Assembly: GCA_963776505.1 (NCBI GenBank)
Contig: CAVZNH010000076.1
Coordinates: 59,687 to 123,686 of the forward strand
Source of the DNA: JAMXLO01 sp963776505
GTDB taxonomy: Bacteria; Pseudomonadota; Alphaproteobacteria; Acetobacterales; Acetobacteraceae
Length of the DNA stretch: 64,000 nt
Direction of reading: 5' to 3'
This document shows positions 20,069 to 28,615 of the stretch, in pieces. The first letter of the stretch is position 1. Each line of letters opens with the position of its first letter. The position numbers and the translations under genes were made by a program. The notes beneath the pieces were generated by a model. It did not search any database. It had not been told where the DNA came from and saw only the letters and a program-made list of their open reading frames with translations.

Positions 20069-20689
20069 ATGGGTCTGTGGTGGAGCGAGGCGACCAAGCT
20101 GGCGTTCGCGAGCCAGGACGGCGGTGCCTATATCGGTGGCCCGTTCAGAGGCGTGATTCACACGACCGAGTACAGATCGTACACGCCCTCCACCAAGCTA
20201 CTACGGTCATCACAATCCTCCGCACTTCACGCTGGTGATGGAGCGCGATGTCGCAAAATTCTATCAGCATTTCCCGATCAACGTCGCCGCCCGCGCGCTG
20301 GAGCACAACGCGGGCACGGTCGATACCAACCAGCGATCCGCGATTCAGATCGAGCTCGCGTGGAAGGCGGCCGAAATAGCCGACATCCCGGAGGCGATGC
20401 TCGAGAGGCTCTGGGACTGGATGCGATGGGCTGAAACTCAGACCGGGATAAAGTCCTGGCAGTACGGCAGATTCGTCGGTGAAGGCGACGGCAAGGGCTA
20501 TAACAGCTCGTCGCGCATGACCGACGACGAATGGCTCGCCTTCAACGGATGGTGCGGACATCAGCACGTTCCCGGAAACCGCCATTGGGATCCGGGAAGC
20601 TGGACATCGGCAGATTGCTCAGGATCTCGCGCCCCGGCACCTCGCCACGCTGCGAGGTGGCCGGCTGGTTCGGCGTGAACGCGATATAG
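20069..20689 (+). pseudogene. N-acetylmuramoyl-L-alanine amidase-like (peptidoglycan recognition domain) protein, frameshifted
   Basis: The ATG at 20069 is preceded by a strong GGGAGGGGG site. The first frame gives AYIGGPFRGVIHTTEY, where the HTT resembles the zinc-ligand segment of amidase_2/PGRP domains. After a frame change near 20205 the body continues: HFTLVMERDVAKFYQHFPIN, EHNAGTVDTNQRSAIQIEL, GWCGHQHVPGNRHWDPG with the second His and a PGN-H-DPG signature. A last shift near 20597 leads to the stop at 20689. No signal peptide is seen. The family cleaves peptidoglycan stems; this copy is broken. Confidence 0.6.
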
Positions 20690-20747
20690 CGCGGAATGAG
20701 TGCTCATCCCACGCTATCTCTTTGTCTAATCGCGTGATTCAGACCAG

Positions 20748-21643
20748 CTATAGCAGGTCGGCCACCGCCGCCCGGTACCGGGTGATCGCCGCCAGATGCT
20801 CGGCGGCACTGCGTCCGTCGATACGTTTGTGGTGACCGCTCACATAGGTGGTGTGCGCCGTCACGTGCGTCACGCCGGCCTGCTTCCAGAATTGGAACTC
20901 GCGCCGCCAGTCGTCTTCGTTGCCCGCGCCGAGTGAGGCCCACACCTCGATCCCCATCGCCGCCGGATCGCGCCCTGCCTCGCGCGTCAGCCGGCGCAGC
21001 TTGTCGAACGCCGCCAGCGCCGCATCGCCTGGCGGATACGCCAGCGGCATGAACCCATCGCCATACTTCGCCGCGCGGCGGAACGTCGCCTCGGCGTGTC
21101 CGCCATACCAGATCGGCACACGGCCCGATGCCGGCCGCGGATTGATGCCGGCATCCTCGATCCGATGGAACTCGCCGGTGAAATCGACATGCTCCTGCGC
21201 CCACAGCGCCTGCATCACCCGCACCTGCTCTTCCGAGCGCTTGCCGCGATTGTGGAAATCCTCGTTCAGCCCGACGAACTCGACCTCGTTCCAGCCGACG
21301 CCGATGCCGAGGCGGAACCGTCCGCCGCACAGCACATCGAGGCTCGCCGCCTGCTTCGCCACCAGCACCGCCTGGCGCTGCGCCAGGATCAGCACGCCGA
21401 CGGCGAAGCCGATGCGCTGCGTGCAACCGGCCAGGAAGCCGAACAGCACGAACGGATCGTGATACGGGTTGGCGGTGGTGCCGACCCGCGCCCGCCATGG
21501 TCCGCCGCCGGATTGACCCCAAGCACGTGGTCCGGCGCGACCAGATACGAATAGCCGAGACCCTCGGCTGCCTGTGCGTAGTCGCGAACGACCACCGGTC
21601 CGGTGCCGATATCGACCACCGGCAGTGAAGCTCCAAGCTGCAT
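20748..21643 (-). pseudogene. LLM class flavin-dependent oxidoreductase, frameshifted
   Basis: The start at 21643 gives MQLGASLPVVDIGTGP and YSYLVAPDHVLGVNP. The frame changes near 21485, after which the second frame gives FVLFGFLAGCTQRIGFAVGV, GRFRLGIGVGWNEVEFVGLN, PIWYGGHAEATFRRAAKYGDG and the C-terminus to 20748. This is the third luciferase-like gene within 14 kb and resembles the one at 9509-10462 in its motifs (F420-type GIGVGWN). It is divergent from the thiolase-like gene. Confidence 0.75.
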
Positions 21644-21814
21644 TGCTTGTTCCCCCGATCCGATCGGACCGACGCTATCCGGATCGGTCGAACAATCACG
21701 AGGCGACCGCAACGTCTCGCAGGCGCCGGATGCCGCGAGATGACCTGCCAGCCGAGTTGACGCCATCGCGCATCGCGTTCAGCCTTTAGGCAGCCTGCAG
21801 AGGGGGAAACGCAC

Positions 21815-23071
21815 ATGCCGCTACCGGCAGACACCGATGCCACCACGCCGAAATATCTGCGCGACAAATACGCGATCGTTGGCGTCGGCGAGACCACTTA
21901 CACACGCGGCTCGGGCAAGACGACACGCGCGATGGGCACCTTCGCAGTGCGAGCCGCGATGCAGGATGCCGGCCTGAAACCGTCCGACATCGACGGCATG
22001 CTGTCCTACTCTGGCAACAATTCCACACCCTCGCCATTTCTCGCCGGCGATCTCGGCATCCGGCTGAACTTCTTCATGGATGTGAACGGCGGCGGGTCCT
22101 CGACGGAGGCACTGATCGGCATCGCGATCGGCATCATGGAAGCCGGGATGTGCAAGTGCGTCGCGATCTTCCGTTCGATGAACGGCTACTCGCAGGTGCG
22201 CATCGGCGGCACCGGCGCGCGCTCCGCCGCGCCGATCAACGGCGATGCGCTGCACAGCCGCGCCTATGGCTGGCAGAGCGCCGGCCAGAAGTTCGCGCCC
22301 ACCTTCATGCGTCACATGTATGAGTACGGCACCAAGCCCGAGCAGGTGGCGATGGTGAAGGTGGTGCACTCCGAGCACGCCTCGAACAATCCAAAGGCGT
22401 TCTACAAGAAGCGCTATACCGTCGATGACGTGATCAACAGCCGGATGATCTGCAAGCCGCTGCATCTGCTCGACTGCTGCGTGGAGACCGACAACGCCAC
22501 CTGCATCATCGTCACCCGAGCCGAGCACGCGCGCGACCTGCGGCATACGCCGGCGCTGATCCGCAGCGTGGTGGGCCGCTGCTCCAAGCCGCGCACCGAC
22601 ATGCACTTCCAGCACGGGCCGATCACACGTGTCGCCGGCTATTACGCGAAAGACATCCTGTGGCCGAACGCCGGCGTCGGCCCCGAGGATATCGACGCCG
22701 TCGGGGCGTATGACGCGTTCACCTTCACCTCGATGCTGCAACTCGAGGATTACGGCTTCTGCAAGAAGGGCGAGGGCGGCGAATACGTCTCGTCCGGCAT
22801 CACGAGGCTGGGCGGAAAGCGGCCGCAGAACACCTCGGGTGGCCATCTGTGCGAGGGCTATACGCACGGCATGAACATGGTGATCGAGAACGTGCGCCAG
22901 TTACGCCACGACGCCGATGATTACTGTCCAATCGGGCCGGACGGCAAGCGTCAGCACACGTTCGACTATCGCGAGGGCGGCTGTCGCCAGGTGCGCAACA
23001 TCGAGGTCACCGCCAATCTCGGCTGGGCCAATCCGATGACCGGATCGGCCATGGTCATGCGTCGCGGCTGA
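21815..23071 (+). CDS. Thiolase-like protein (SCP-x/Ltp2-like), catalytic Cys position occupied by Ser
   Basis: This is a 418-residue thiolase-fold protein with an AGAGGGGG ribosome site before ATG 21815. The N-terminal IVGVGETTYTRGSGKTT and the C-terminal SGGHLCEGYTHGMN are typical of the SCP-x-like branch. At the nucleophile position the sequence reads NGGGSSTEALIG, so the usual Cys is absent. The next gene, 15 bases downstream, encodes a DUF35 OB-fold/zinc-ribbon partner. Known Ltp2-DUF35 pairs act as retro-aldolases on steroid side-chain CoA esters instead of thiolases; by analogy this pair may cleave or form a C-C bond on an acyl-CoA. The substrate is unknown. Confidence 0.8.
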   Translation: MPLPADTDATTPKYLRDKYAIVGVGETTYTRGSGKTTRAMGTFAVRAAMQDAGLKPSDIDGMLSYSGNNSTPSPFLAGDLGIRLNFFMDVNGGGSSTEALIGIAIGIMEAGMCKCVAIFRSMNGYSQVRIGGTGARSAAPINGDALHSRAYGWQSAGQKFAPTFMRHMYEYGTKPEQVAMVKVVHSEHASNNPKAFYKKRYTVDDVINSRMICKPLHLLDCCVETDNATCIIVTRAEHARDLRHTPALIRSVVGRCSKPRTDMHFQHGPITRVAGYYAKDILWPNAGVGPEDIDAVGAYDAFTFTSMLQLEDYGFCKKGEGGEYVSSGITRLGGKRPQNTSGGHLCEGYTHGMNMVIENVRQLRHDADDYCPIGPDGKRQHTFDYREGGCRQVRNIEVTANLGWANPMTGSAMVMRRG

Positions 23072-23086
23072 GGGGAGGAACCGATC

Positions 23087-23607
23087 ATGCCTGTTCGTGG
23101 CACATATCTCGACATGCCGCTGTCAATCGACGATCTGGACGGCGAGAATTTGGAATACTTCCGTCACTGCGCGGAGCACGACTTCCACTTGCAGCAGTGC
23201 GATGACTGCAAGCTGCTGCGCTATCCGCCGACCACGGCATGTCCCTGGTGCACGTGCCTGACATCGACCTGGACGAAGGTGGAAGGGAAGGGCGCAGTGT
23301 ACTGGTACGAAGAAGTGCATCACGGCATCCAGCCGGCGTTTCAGGCGCGCACGCCTTACATGGTGCTGCTGGTCGAGCTCGACACGCAGAAGGCCAAGCC
23401 GACCGAGCACGATCATTGCGCGTCATCGGTAACCTGACCACGCCGGAGGGCATCTTGGCATCGCCCGACGTGGTGAAACGCGTCGGCATCGGTTCGCGAA
23501 TGCGGATGGTGTTCAGCGATGTGGCGCCAGGGTTGTCGCTGCCACAATGGACGATCGACGAAGGCGCTCCGCAGCCGGCGAAGCCGTGGCGCTATCCGCA
23601 GGAATAG
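23087..23607 (+). pseudogene. DUF35 zinc-ribbon/OB-fold protein, partner of the thiolase-like protein, frameshifted
   Basis: The ATG at 23087 has GGGGAGG upstream. The rubredoxin-like zinc ribbon is CDDCKLLRYPP...CPWC (residues about 39-57), followed by an OB-fold beginning VEGKGAVYWYEEVHHG. A frame change near 23410-23420 shifts the end of the OB-fold into another frame (LRVIGNLTTPEGI...GSRMRMVFSDV) that stops at 23607. DUF35 proteins bind acyl-CoA and form heterocomplexes with non-canonical thiolases, as the operon position suggests here. Confidence 0.75.
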
Positions 23608-23696
23608 TGCTCTGACTATCGGTCGGTCCGGTTACTATACGAACCGCCAGTAATACTTGGCTCTTGCTCGTTGTTTGTAAGTATGTAAGTCAAGAT

Positions 23697-24353
23697 CTAT
23701 AACAATGAACTCGTTACTCTGGGACGCCGGCCGGCGCGCGCCGGCTGTGCCAGAAGCTGGTGCTCGCGGTGCCGCATGTACAGGGCCGCGACCACCAGGG
23801 CGGCTATCACAATCCCACAGATGCCAATGGCGATTGGTCCGGCGACGTGTTTCGCCTCGTGGCCGAGCATATACGCACCAAAGCCGTAGAGTGCCGCCCA
23901 GACGACGCTGCCCGCGACATTGGCCACCATGAAGCGGCCCCGCGGCATGCGATTTGCCCCAGCAAGCAATGCGGCCAAAGTTCGCAGCACCACGATGAAG
24001 CGCGAGGCGAACACCACCTTCTCCCCATGGCGACGGAACAGCGCTCTGCCGAATGCCAATCGGCGATCCGTCATGCCGATATACCGTCCGTAGCGTCGCA
24101 GCAGCCGGAAGCCGACACCCCAGCCGATCGCGTAGCCGACCATTTGGCCGACGATCGCGCCCACGGCGGCGGAGAGAATGACGAATCCAATATTCAACTG
24201 ATGTGTCGTCCCGGCATAGACAGCCGCCGCGATCAGCAGCGTCTCACCTGGAAGCGGCAGGCCGACGCTCTCCAAGCCGACGACGACGCCCAAGACCACG
24301 TTGCCATACGCGTGGAGAAGCTGGATGAGATGGTGAACTGAGAAGAAATCCAT
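23697..24353 (-). CDS. DedA family membrane protein
   Basis: This 218-residue protein has the DedA/SNARE-associated signature: the re-entrant loop GLPLPGETLLIAAAVYAG near residue 31, then GQMVGYAIGWGVGFRLLRRYG and HGEKVVFASRFIVVLRTLAALLAGANRMPRGRF with the conserved RFxxxxR core. Five or six membrane spans are expected in the inner membrane. DedA proteins are linked to lipid (undecaprenyl phosphate/phospholipid) scrambling and proton-dependent homeostasis. It is divergent from mnmG, with 47 bases between the starts. Confidence 0.9.
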   Translation of the reverse strand: MDFFSVHHLIQLLHAYGNVVLGVVVGLESVGLPLPGETLLIAAAVYAGTTHQLNIGFVILSAAVGAIVGQMVGYAIGWGVGFRLLRRYGRYIGMTDRRLAFGRALFRRHGEKVVFASRFIVVLRTLAALLAGANRMPRGRFMVANVAGSVVWAALYGFGAYMLGHEAKHVAGPIAIGICGIVIAALVVAALYMRHREHQLLAQPARAGRRPRVTSSLL

Positions 24354-24400
24354 AGGCGCTATAAAGCGCCCCGGCGCGCGTGTAACAAGGTGCGAATCTC

Positions 24401-26272
24401 ATGGTTGAGCGTTTCGACGTGGTGGTGATCGGTGGTGGGCATGCCGGATGCGAGGCTGCCGCGGCCGCTGCACGCGTCGGCGCGCGCACACTGCTGCTGA
24501 CCCACCGCGTCGATACGATCGGCGAGATGTCCTGCAATCCGTCGATTGGCGGAATCGGCAAGGGCCATCTGGTGCGTGAGGTTGATGCGCTGGATGGGTT
24601 GATGGGCCGCGCGGCGGACGCGGCGGGCATCCATTTCAAGCTGCTGAACCGTAGCAAGGGGCCGGCGGTGCGCGGCCCCCGCGCCCAGGCTGATCGGGCG
24701 CTGTACCGGCAGGCGATTCAACGGATGCTGGCGGATACGTCTGGGCTGACAGTGCGGGCAGGCTCGGTCGAGGACCTCGAAATCGGACCTGATGGCCGTC
24801 TGGCTGGCGTTTTGTGCGCCGATGGTTCGATGATCCATTGCGGCGCGGCGGTCCTGACCACCGGGACATTCCTTCGCGGAGTGATCCACATTGGCGACCA
24901 GCAGACGGCAGCCGGACGGGTAGGGGAGGCGCCTTCGATCGGACTGGCTCGAACACTGGCGCGGCTGGAGCTTCCCCTGGGTCGACTGAAGACGGGCACG
25001 CCGCCGCGGCTGGATCGTCGGACGATTGACTGGCAGGGTCTGGATGCCGACCCCGGCGACGCTGTGCCGGAGCCATTCAGCCCGCTCACCGAGCGCATTG
25101 CCAATCCGCAGGTGGAATGCCGTATAACCCGGACGATTTCGGCAACGCATGCGATCATTCGGGCCAATCTACATCGGTCTGCGGTCTACGGCGGCCACAT
25201 CGCCGGGACTGGGCCGCGCTACTGTCCATCGATTGAAGACAAGATAGTGCGGTTCGCTGCCCGGGATAGCCACAATATCTTCCTTGAGCCAGAGGGCCTG
25301 GACGATAACACGGTCTATCCGAATGGAATCTCGACAAGCCTTCCCGCAGAGGTGCAGGTCGCCTTGCTCGCAACGATACCAGGCCTGGAACACGCCCGGA
25401 TGGTTCGGCCCGGCTATGCGGTCGAGTACGATTATGTGGATCCACGAGCCTTGGCCTCGTCGCTGGAGGTGCGCGCGCTGCCCGGACTATTTCTGGCAGG
25501 GCAGATCAACGGCACGACAGGATACGAGGAGGCAGCGGCGCAAGGGATCATCGCGGGTATCAACGCGGCGCGCCAGGTTGGCGGTCTTGCGGCGGTCGCA
25601 CTTGTTCGCTCGGACGCCTACATCGGCGTGCTGGTCGATGATTTGACGACGCAAGGGGTCAGCGAACCCTACCGGATGTTCACGTCGCGTGCCGAATTCC
25701 GCCTGACGCTGCGAGCCGACAATGCCGATCTGCGGTTGACGGGGAAGGGGATGGCGTGGGGCTGTGTGGGCCCCCAGCGAGCCGCAGGGTTTCACCCACA
25801 TCGGACGGCCGTGACAACGGCGATGGAGCGGGCCAGGGCCGAGGGCGGCTATCCCCGCGACCTGGCTCGTCACGGAATCCCAGTTCGCATGGACGGGCGC
25901 TGGCGATCTGTGTTCGAGCTATTGGGTCGTCCCGAGGTCGAGTTTTGCGCACTGTCTGCTGCTTTCCCATGGCTCGCCGATCTGCCATCCCGCGCGCTGA
26001 ACCAGTTGCAGACGGAGGTGCGGTATGACGGTTATCTGCCGCGGCAAGATGCCGACATCCGGGCGTTCCAGCGCGAAGAGAGCGTGGGGCTCCAGGGTGT
26101 CACGTATAGCAAGGTCGGCGGCCTCTCTGCGGAGCTCTCCGTCAAGCTGGCACGGCTGCAGCCGGAATCGCTTGGCGCCGCTTCCCGGATCCAGGGCATG
26201 ACGCCAGCCGCGCTGGCAGCGATCGCCGCGTATGTGCGGAAGCACCGCGGAGCGCCACCAATTCCGGGCTAG
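24401..26272 (+). CDS. mnmG: tRNA uridine-5-carboxymethylaminomethyl(34) synthesis enzyme MnmG
   Basis: MnmG (GidA) is the FAD- and NADH-dependent partner of MnmE in U34 tRNA modification. The FAD-binding dinucleotide motif GGGHAGCEAA begins at residue 12. CNPSIGGIGKGHLVREVDALDG, the GidA signatures GRLKTGTPPRLD and GQINGTTGYEEAAAQG, and a C-terminal helical MnmE-binding domain (GLQGVTYSKVGG) are all present. Length is 623 residues, normal for the family. AAGG about nine bases before the ATG supports the start. It leads the mnmG-rsmG-parA-parB operon; the next start (GTG of rsmG) overlaps its stop by one base. Confidence 0.97.
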   Translation: MVERFDVVVIGGGHAGCEAAAAAARVGARTLLLTHRVDTIGEMSCNPSIGGIGKGHLVREVDALDGLMGRAADAAGIHFKLLNRSKGPAVRGPRAQADRALYRQAIQRMLADTSGLTVRAGSVEDLEIGPDGRLAGVLCADGSMIHCGAAVLTTGTFLRGVIHIGDQQTAAGRVGEAPSIGLARTLARLELPLGRLKTGTPPRLDRRTIDWQGLDADPGDAVPEPFSPLTERIANPQVECRITRTISATHAIIRANLHRSAVYGGHIAGTGPRYCPSIEDKIVRFAARDSHNIFLEPEGLDDNTVYPNGISTSLPAEVQVALLATIPGLEHARMVRPGYAVEYDYVDPRALASSLEVRALPGLFLAGQINGTTGYEEAAAQGIIAGINAARQVGGLAAVALVRSDAYIGVLVDDLTTQGVSEPYRMFTSRAEFRLTLRADNADLRLTGKGMAWGCVGPQRAAGFHPHRTAVTTAMERARAEGGYPRDLARHGIPVRMDGRWRSVFELLGRPEVEFCALSAAFPWLADLPSRALNQLQTEVRYDGYLPRQDADIRAFQREESVGLQGVTYSKVGGLSAELSVKLARLQPESLGAASRIQGMTPAALAAIAAYVRKHRGAPPIPG

Positions 26273-26898
26273 TGTGGGTGTTTCACGTGGAACATAATTC
26301 GGCGCCGAAGGATGTTTCACGTGAAACCCTCGCGGCACTGGAGAACTTCGCCGCGCTACTGCTTCGCTGGAATCGGACAGTCAACCTCGTCTCACCGGGC
26401 GATGAGCCGCTGCTGTGGCGGCGCCATATCGCCGATTCGCTCCAACTCGCCTCGCTGATCCAGCAGCCCTGCGATCGTGCCATAGACCTGGGCTCCGGCG
26501 CCGGCTTCCCCGGCCTGATTCTCGCCCTTGCCACAAATGTGACGTTCGACCTGATCGAGGCCGACCAGCGCAAGGCCGCCTTCCTTCGCGAAGCCGCCCG
26601 GATCACCGGCGCACCGGTCCACGTCCACGCTCTCCGCATCGAGGTGGCCCGGCTGCCGCCAGCCCCTCTCATCACTGCCCGCGGCCTTGCTCCGCTACCC
26701 AAACTCCTGGGCTTCGCGGAGCCGCTCCTCGCGCCCGGAGGCGAATGCCTGTTCCTCAAGGGCGCCAACGTCGAGACGGAATTGACGCACGCGGCGGCAC
26801 AATGGCACATGCAGGTGCAGCGCGTTCCGAGTCGTACCGCACCCGACGCCTGCATCCTCCGGATCAGTGATCTCCGCCGTGTCGTTCCCACACCCTGA
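26272..26898 (+). CDS. rsmG: 16S rRNA (guanine(527)-N7)-methyltransferase RsmG
   Basis: RsmG (GidB) methylates G527 of 16S rRNA using SAM. The SAM-binding motif is DLGSGAGFPGLILA near residue 67, followed by LIEADQRKAAFL and ARGLAPLPKLLGF. The N-terminus RETLAALENFAALLLRWN-TVNLVS is typical. The GTG start at 26272 overlaps the mnmG stop. Its first 19 codons contain two parS-like sites, so the N-terminal peptide reads FHVEH and VSRET. A later start would avoid them, but none has a better ribosome site; the peptide is common in alphaproteobacterial RsmG proteins. Confidence 0.93.
   Translation: MWVFHVEHNSAPKDVSRETLAALENFAALLLRWNRTVNLVSPGDEPLLWRRHIADSLQLASLIQQPCDRAIDLGSGAGFPGLILALATNVTFDLIEADQRKAAFLREAARITGAPVHVHALRIEVARLPPAPLITARGLAPLPKLLGFAEPLLAPGGECLFLKGANVETELTHAAAQWHMQVQRVPSRTAPDACILRISDLRRVVPTP
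26279..26294. promoter_or_regulatory. parS-like ParB-binding site 1
   Basis: The sequence TGTTTCACGTGGAACA differs from the canonical palindrome TGTTTCACGTGAAACA at one base (A to G in the right half). It lies in the first codons of rsmG, 580 bases upstream of parA. It should be a centromere-like loading site for the ParB protein encoded at 27712-28587. Confidence 0.85.
26313..26328. promoter_or_regulatory. parS-like ParB-binding site 2
   Basis: The sequence TGTTTCACGTGAAACC matches the canonical parS palindrome at 15 of 16 positions. It starts 34 bases after site 1, about three helical turns, which places both sites on the same DNA face. Both sites are inside the rsmG coding region. Confidence 0.9.
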
Positions 26899-27715
26899 TG
26901 CCGAAATCATCGACAAACCGCCCCCGCTACTGGGCGTGCGCATCCTGGCGATCGCCAACCAGAAGGGGGGCGTCGGAAAGACCACGACGGCAATCAATCT
27001 CGCCACCGCGCTCGCAGCCAACGATGAGAAGGTTCTGCTGATCGACCTCGATCCCCAGGGCAACGCATCCACTGGCCTTGGCATCCCGCGCACCGATCGC
27101 GCAGTCGGCAGCTATCGCCTGATCACCGGCGATGTGCCACTGTTGGCTGCAGCCCGAGCCACCCACATCGCGAACCTTTCTTTGGTCACGGCCGAGGCGG
27201 ACCTTGCCGGTGCCGAAATCGAACTGGTCGGGATGGATCGCCGCGAATACCGCCTGCGCGATGCCCTGATCCCGCTGCGCGATGGACCGTCCCCCTACAG
27301 TTTCGTGCTGATCGACTGCCCGCCAAGCCTCGGCCTGCTCACCCTGAACGGCCTGGTCGCCGCGGATGCGGTACTCGTCCCGCTGCAATGCGAGTTCTAT
27401 GCCCTGGAGGGCATCACCGGCTTGGTCCGGACGATCGAAATGGTGAAGCGCGGCCTCAACCCGACCCTTCGTCTGCAAGGAATCGTGCTTACAATGTATG
27501 ACAGGCGTAATAATCTTTCAGATCTTGTCGCCGCCGATGCCCGTGGATTCTTCGGCAATACCGTCTACGACGCCGTCATCCCCCGCAACATCCGCATCTC
27601 CGAGGCGCCGAGCCATGGCAAGCCGGTGCTGCTGTACGATTTCCGCTCTCCCGGCGCGCAGGCCTATGTCCGGCTAGCCGGCGAGGTGCTTCGACGGGAA
27701 CGAGACCAGTCATGA
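26867..27715 (+). CDS. parA: Chromosome partitioning ATPase ParA
   Basis: ParA is the dynamic ATPase that positions ParB-parS complexes in the cell. The deviant Walker A KGGVGKTTT is near residue 33, DLDPQGNASTGLG follows (Walker A'), and IDCPPSLGLLT is Walker B. The C-terminus IPRNIRISEAPSHGKPVLLYD is the chromosomal ParA signature. The GTG start at 26867 lies inside the end of rsmG and gives a 282-residue protein with about 25 extra residues before the ATPase fold. The parB start overlaps its stop as ATGA, showing coupling. Confidence 0.95.
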   Translation: MISAVSFPHPDAEIIDKPPPLLGVRILAIANQKGGVGKTTTAINLATALAANDEKVLLIDLDPQGNASTGLGIPRTDRAVGSYRLITGDVPLLAAARATHIANLSLVTAEADLAGAEIELVGMDRREYRLRDALIPLRDGPSPYSFVLIDCPPSLGLLTLNGLVAADAVLVPLQCEFYALEGITGLVRTIEMVKRGLNPTLRLQGIVLTMYDRRNNLSDLVAADARGFFGNTVYDAVIPRNIRISEAPSHGKPVLLYDFRSPGAQAYVRLAGEVLRRERDQS

Positions 27716-28587
27716 ATGCCAGGCGCGATGTCGGCCCCCGACTTGGCCGCGGGCTTGCCGCGTTGCTGGGCGATGCCGCTGTCCAGGCACCGCCGCAGGG
27801 AGCGGGCATTCGCCACGTGCCGCTCGATCTGCTCGAGCCGAACCCCTACCAACCACGCAGCAGCATCGACCCGACCGCGCTGGAGGAGCTTACCCAGTCG
27901 ATCCGGCTCCGCGGCATACTGCAGCCTCTCCTCGTTCGACCGCACCCGGCGACGGCCGGCCGCTTCCAGATCGTCGCAGGCGAGCGTCGCTGGCGGGCCG
28001 CTGGCGCCGCGGGCCTGCACGAGGTCCCAGCACTGGTCCACGATATGACGGACACCGAGGCCGCCGCCGTTGCCCTCGTGGAGAACCTGCAACGCCAGGA
28101 CCTCAACCCAATAGACGAAGCCGAGGGCTATGATCGGCTGCTGACCCAGTTCGCGTTCACCCAAGAGGCGCTCGGCCAGGCTGTCGGCAAGTCGCGCAGC
28201 CACATTGCCAACACGCTGCGACTGCTCAACCTGCCGCCCGCAGTGAAGGAAGCGCTGCAAAAGGGCGAGATCTCAGCCGGTCATGCGCGCGCCCTGCTGG
28301 CCCATGCGGCGCCGGAAGCCGGGTTGCGCGAAGTGATCGACCGCCAGTTGTCGGTGCGAGAAACGGAAGCCCTGCCGACTCGCGAACCGCCAGCGGAACG
28401 TTCCCTGGCGGACGACCTGCGGCGCAGTCGAGGGCCGGATACCGTGGCCCTGGAACGTTGTCTGAGCGAGCAGCTCGGCCTGACCGTGAAGGTGACCTTC
28501 AACGGCAAGCGCGGCGTCATACAGTTTCACTACACCGATCTGGATCAGTTGGATAATTTACTGAACAGACTTGGACTACAACAGTAA
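27712..28587 (+). CDS. parB: Chromosome partitioning CTPase/DNA-binding protein ParB
   Basis: ParB loads at parS and spreads as a CTP-dependent clamp. The N-terminal ParA-interacting box RRDVGPRLGRGLAALLGD is present. The CTP-binding region includes NPYQPRSSID and GERRWRAAGAAG; the helix-turn-helix that reads parS is FTQEALGQAVGKSRSHIANT; the C-terminal dimerisation region ends at 28587. Length is 291 residues, normal for the family. It is the last gene of the plus-strand operon; holA converges from the other strand with only 28 bases between the ends. Confidence 0.95.
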   Translation: MNARRDVGPRLGRGLAALLGDAAVQAPPQGAGIRHVPLDLLEPNPYQPRSSIDPTALEELTQSIRLRGILQPLLVRPHPATAGRFQIVAGERRWRAAGAAGLHEVPALVHDMTDTEAAAVALVENLQRQDLNPIDEAEGYDRLLTQFAFTQEALGQAVGKSRSHIANTLRLLNLPPAVKEALQKGEISAGHARALLAHAAPEAGLREVIDRQLSVRETEALPTREPPAERSLADDLRRSRGPDTVALERCLSEQLGLTVKVTFNGKRGVIQFHYTDLDQLDNLLNRLGLQQ

Positions 28588-28615
28588 TAGTCAAATAAAG
28601 CAAAAGTAACCGTCG

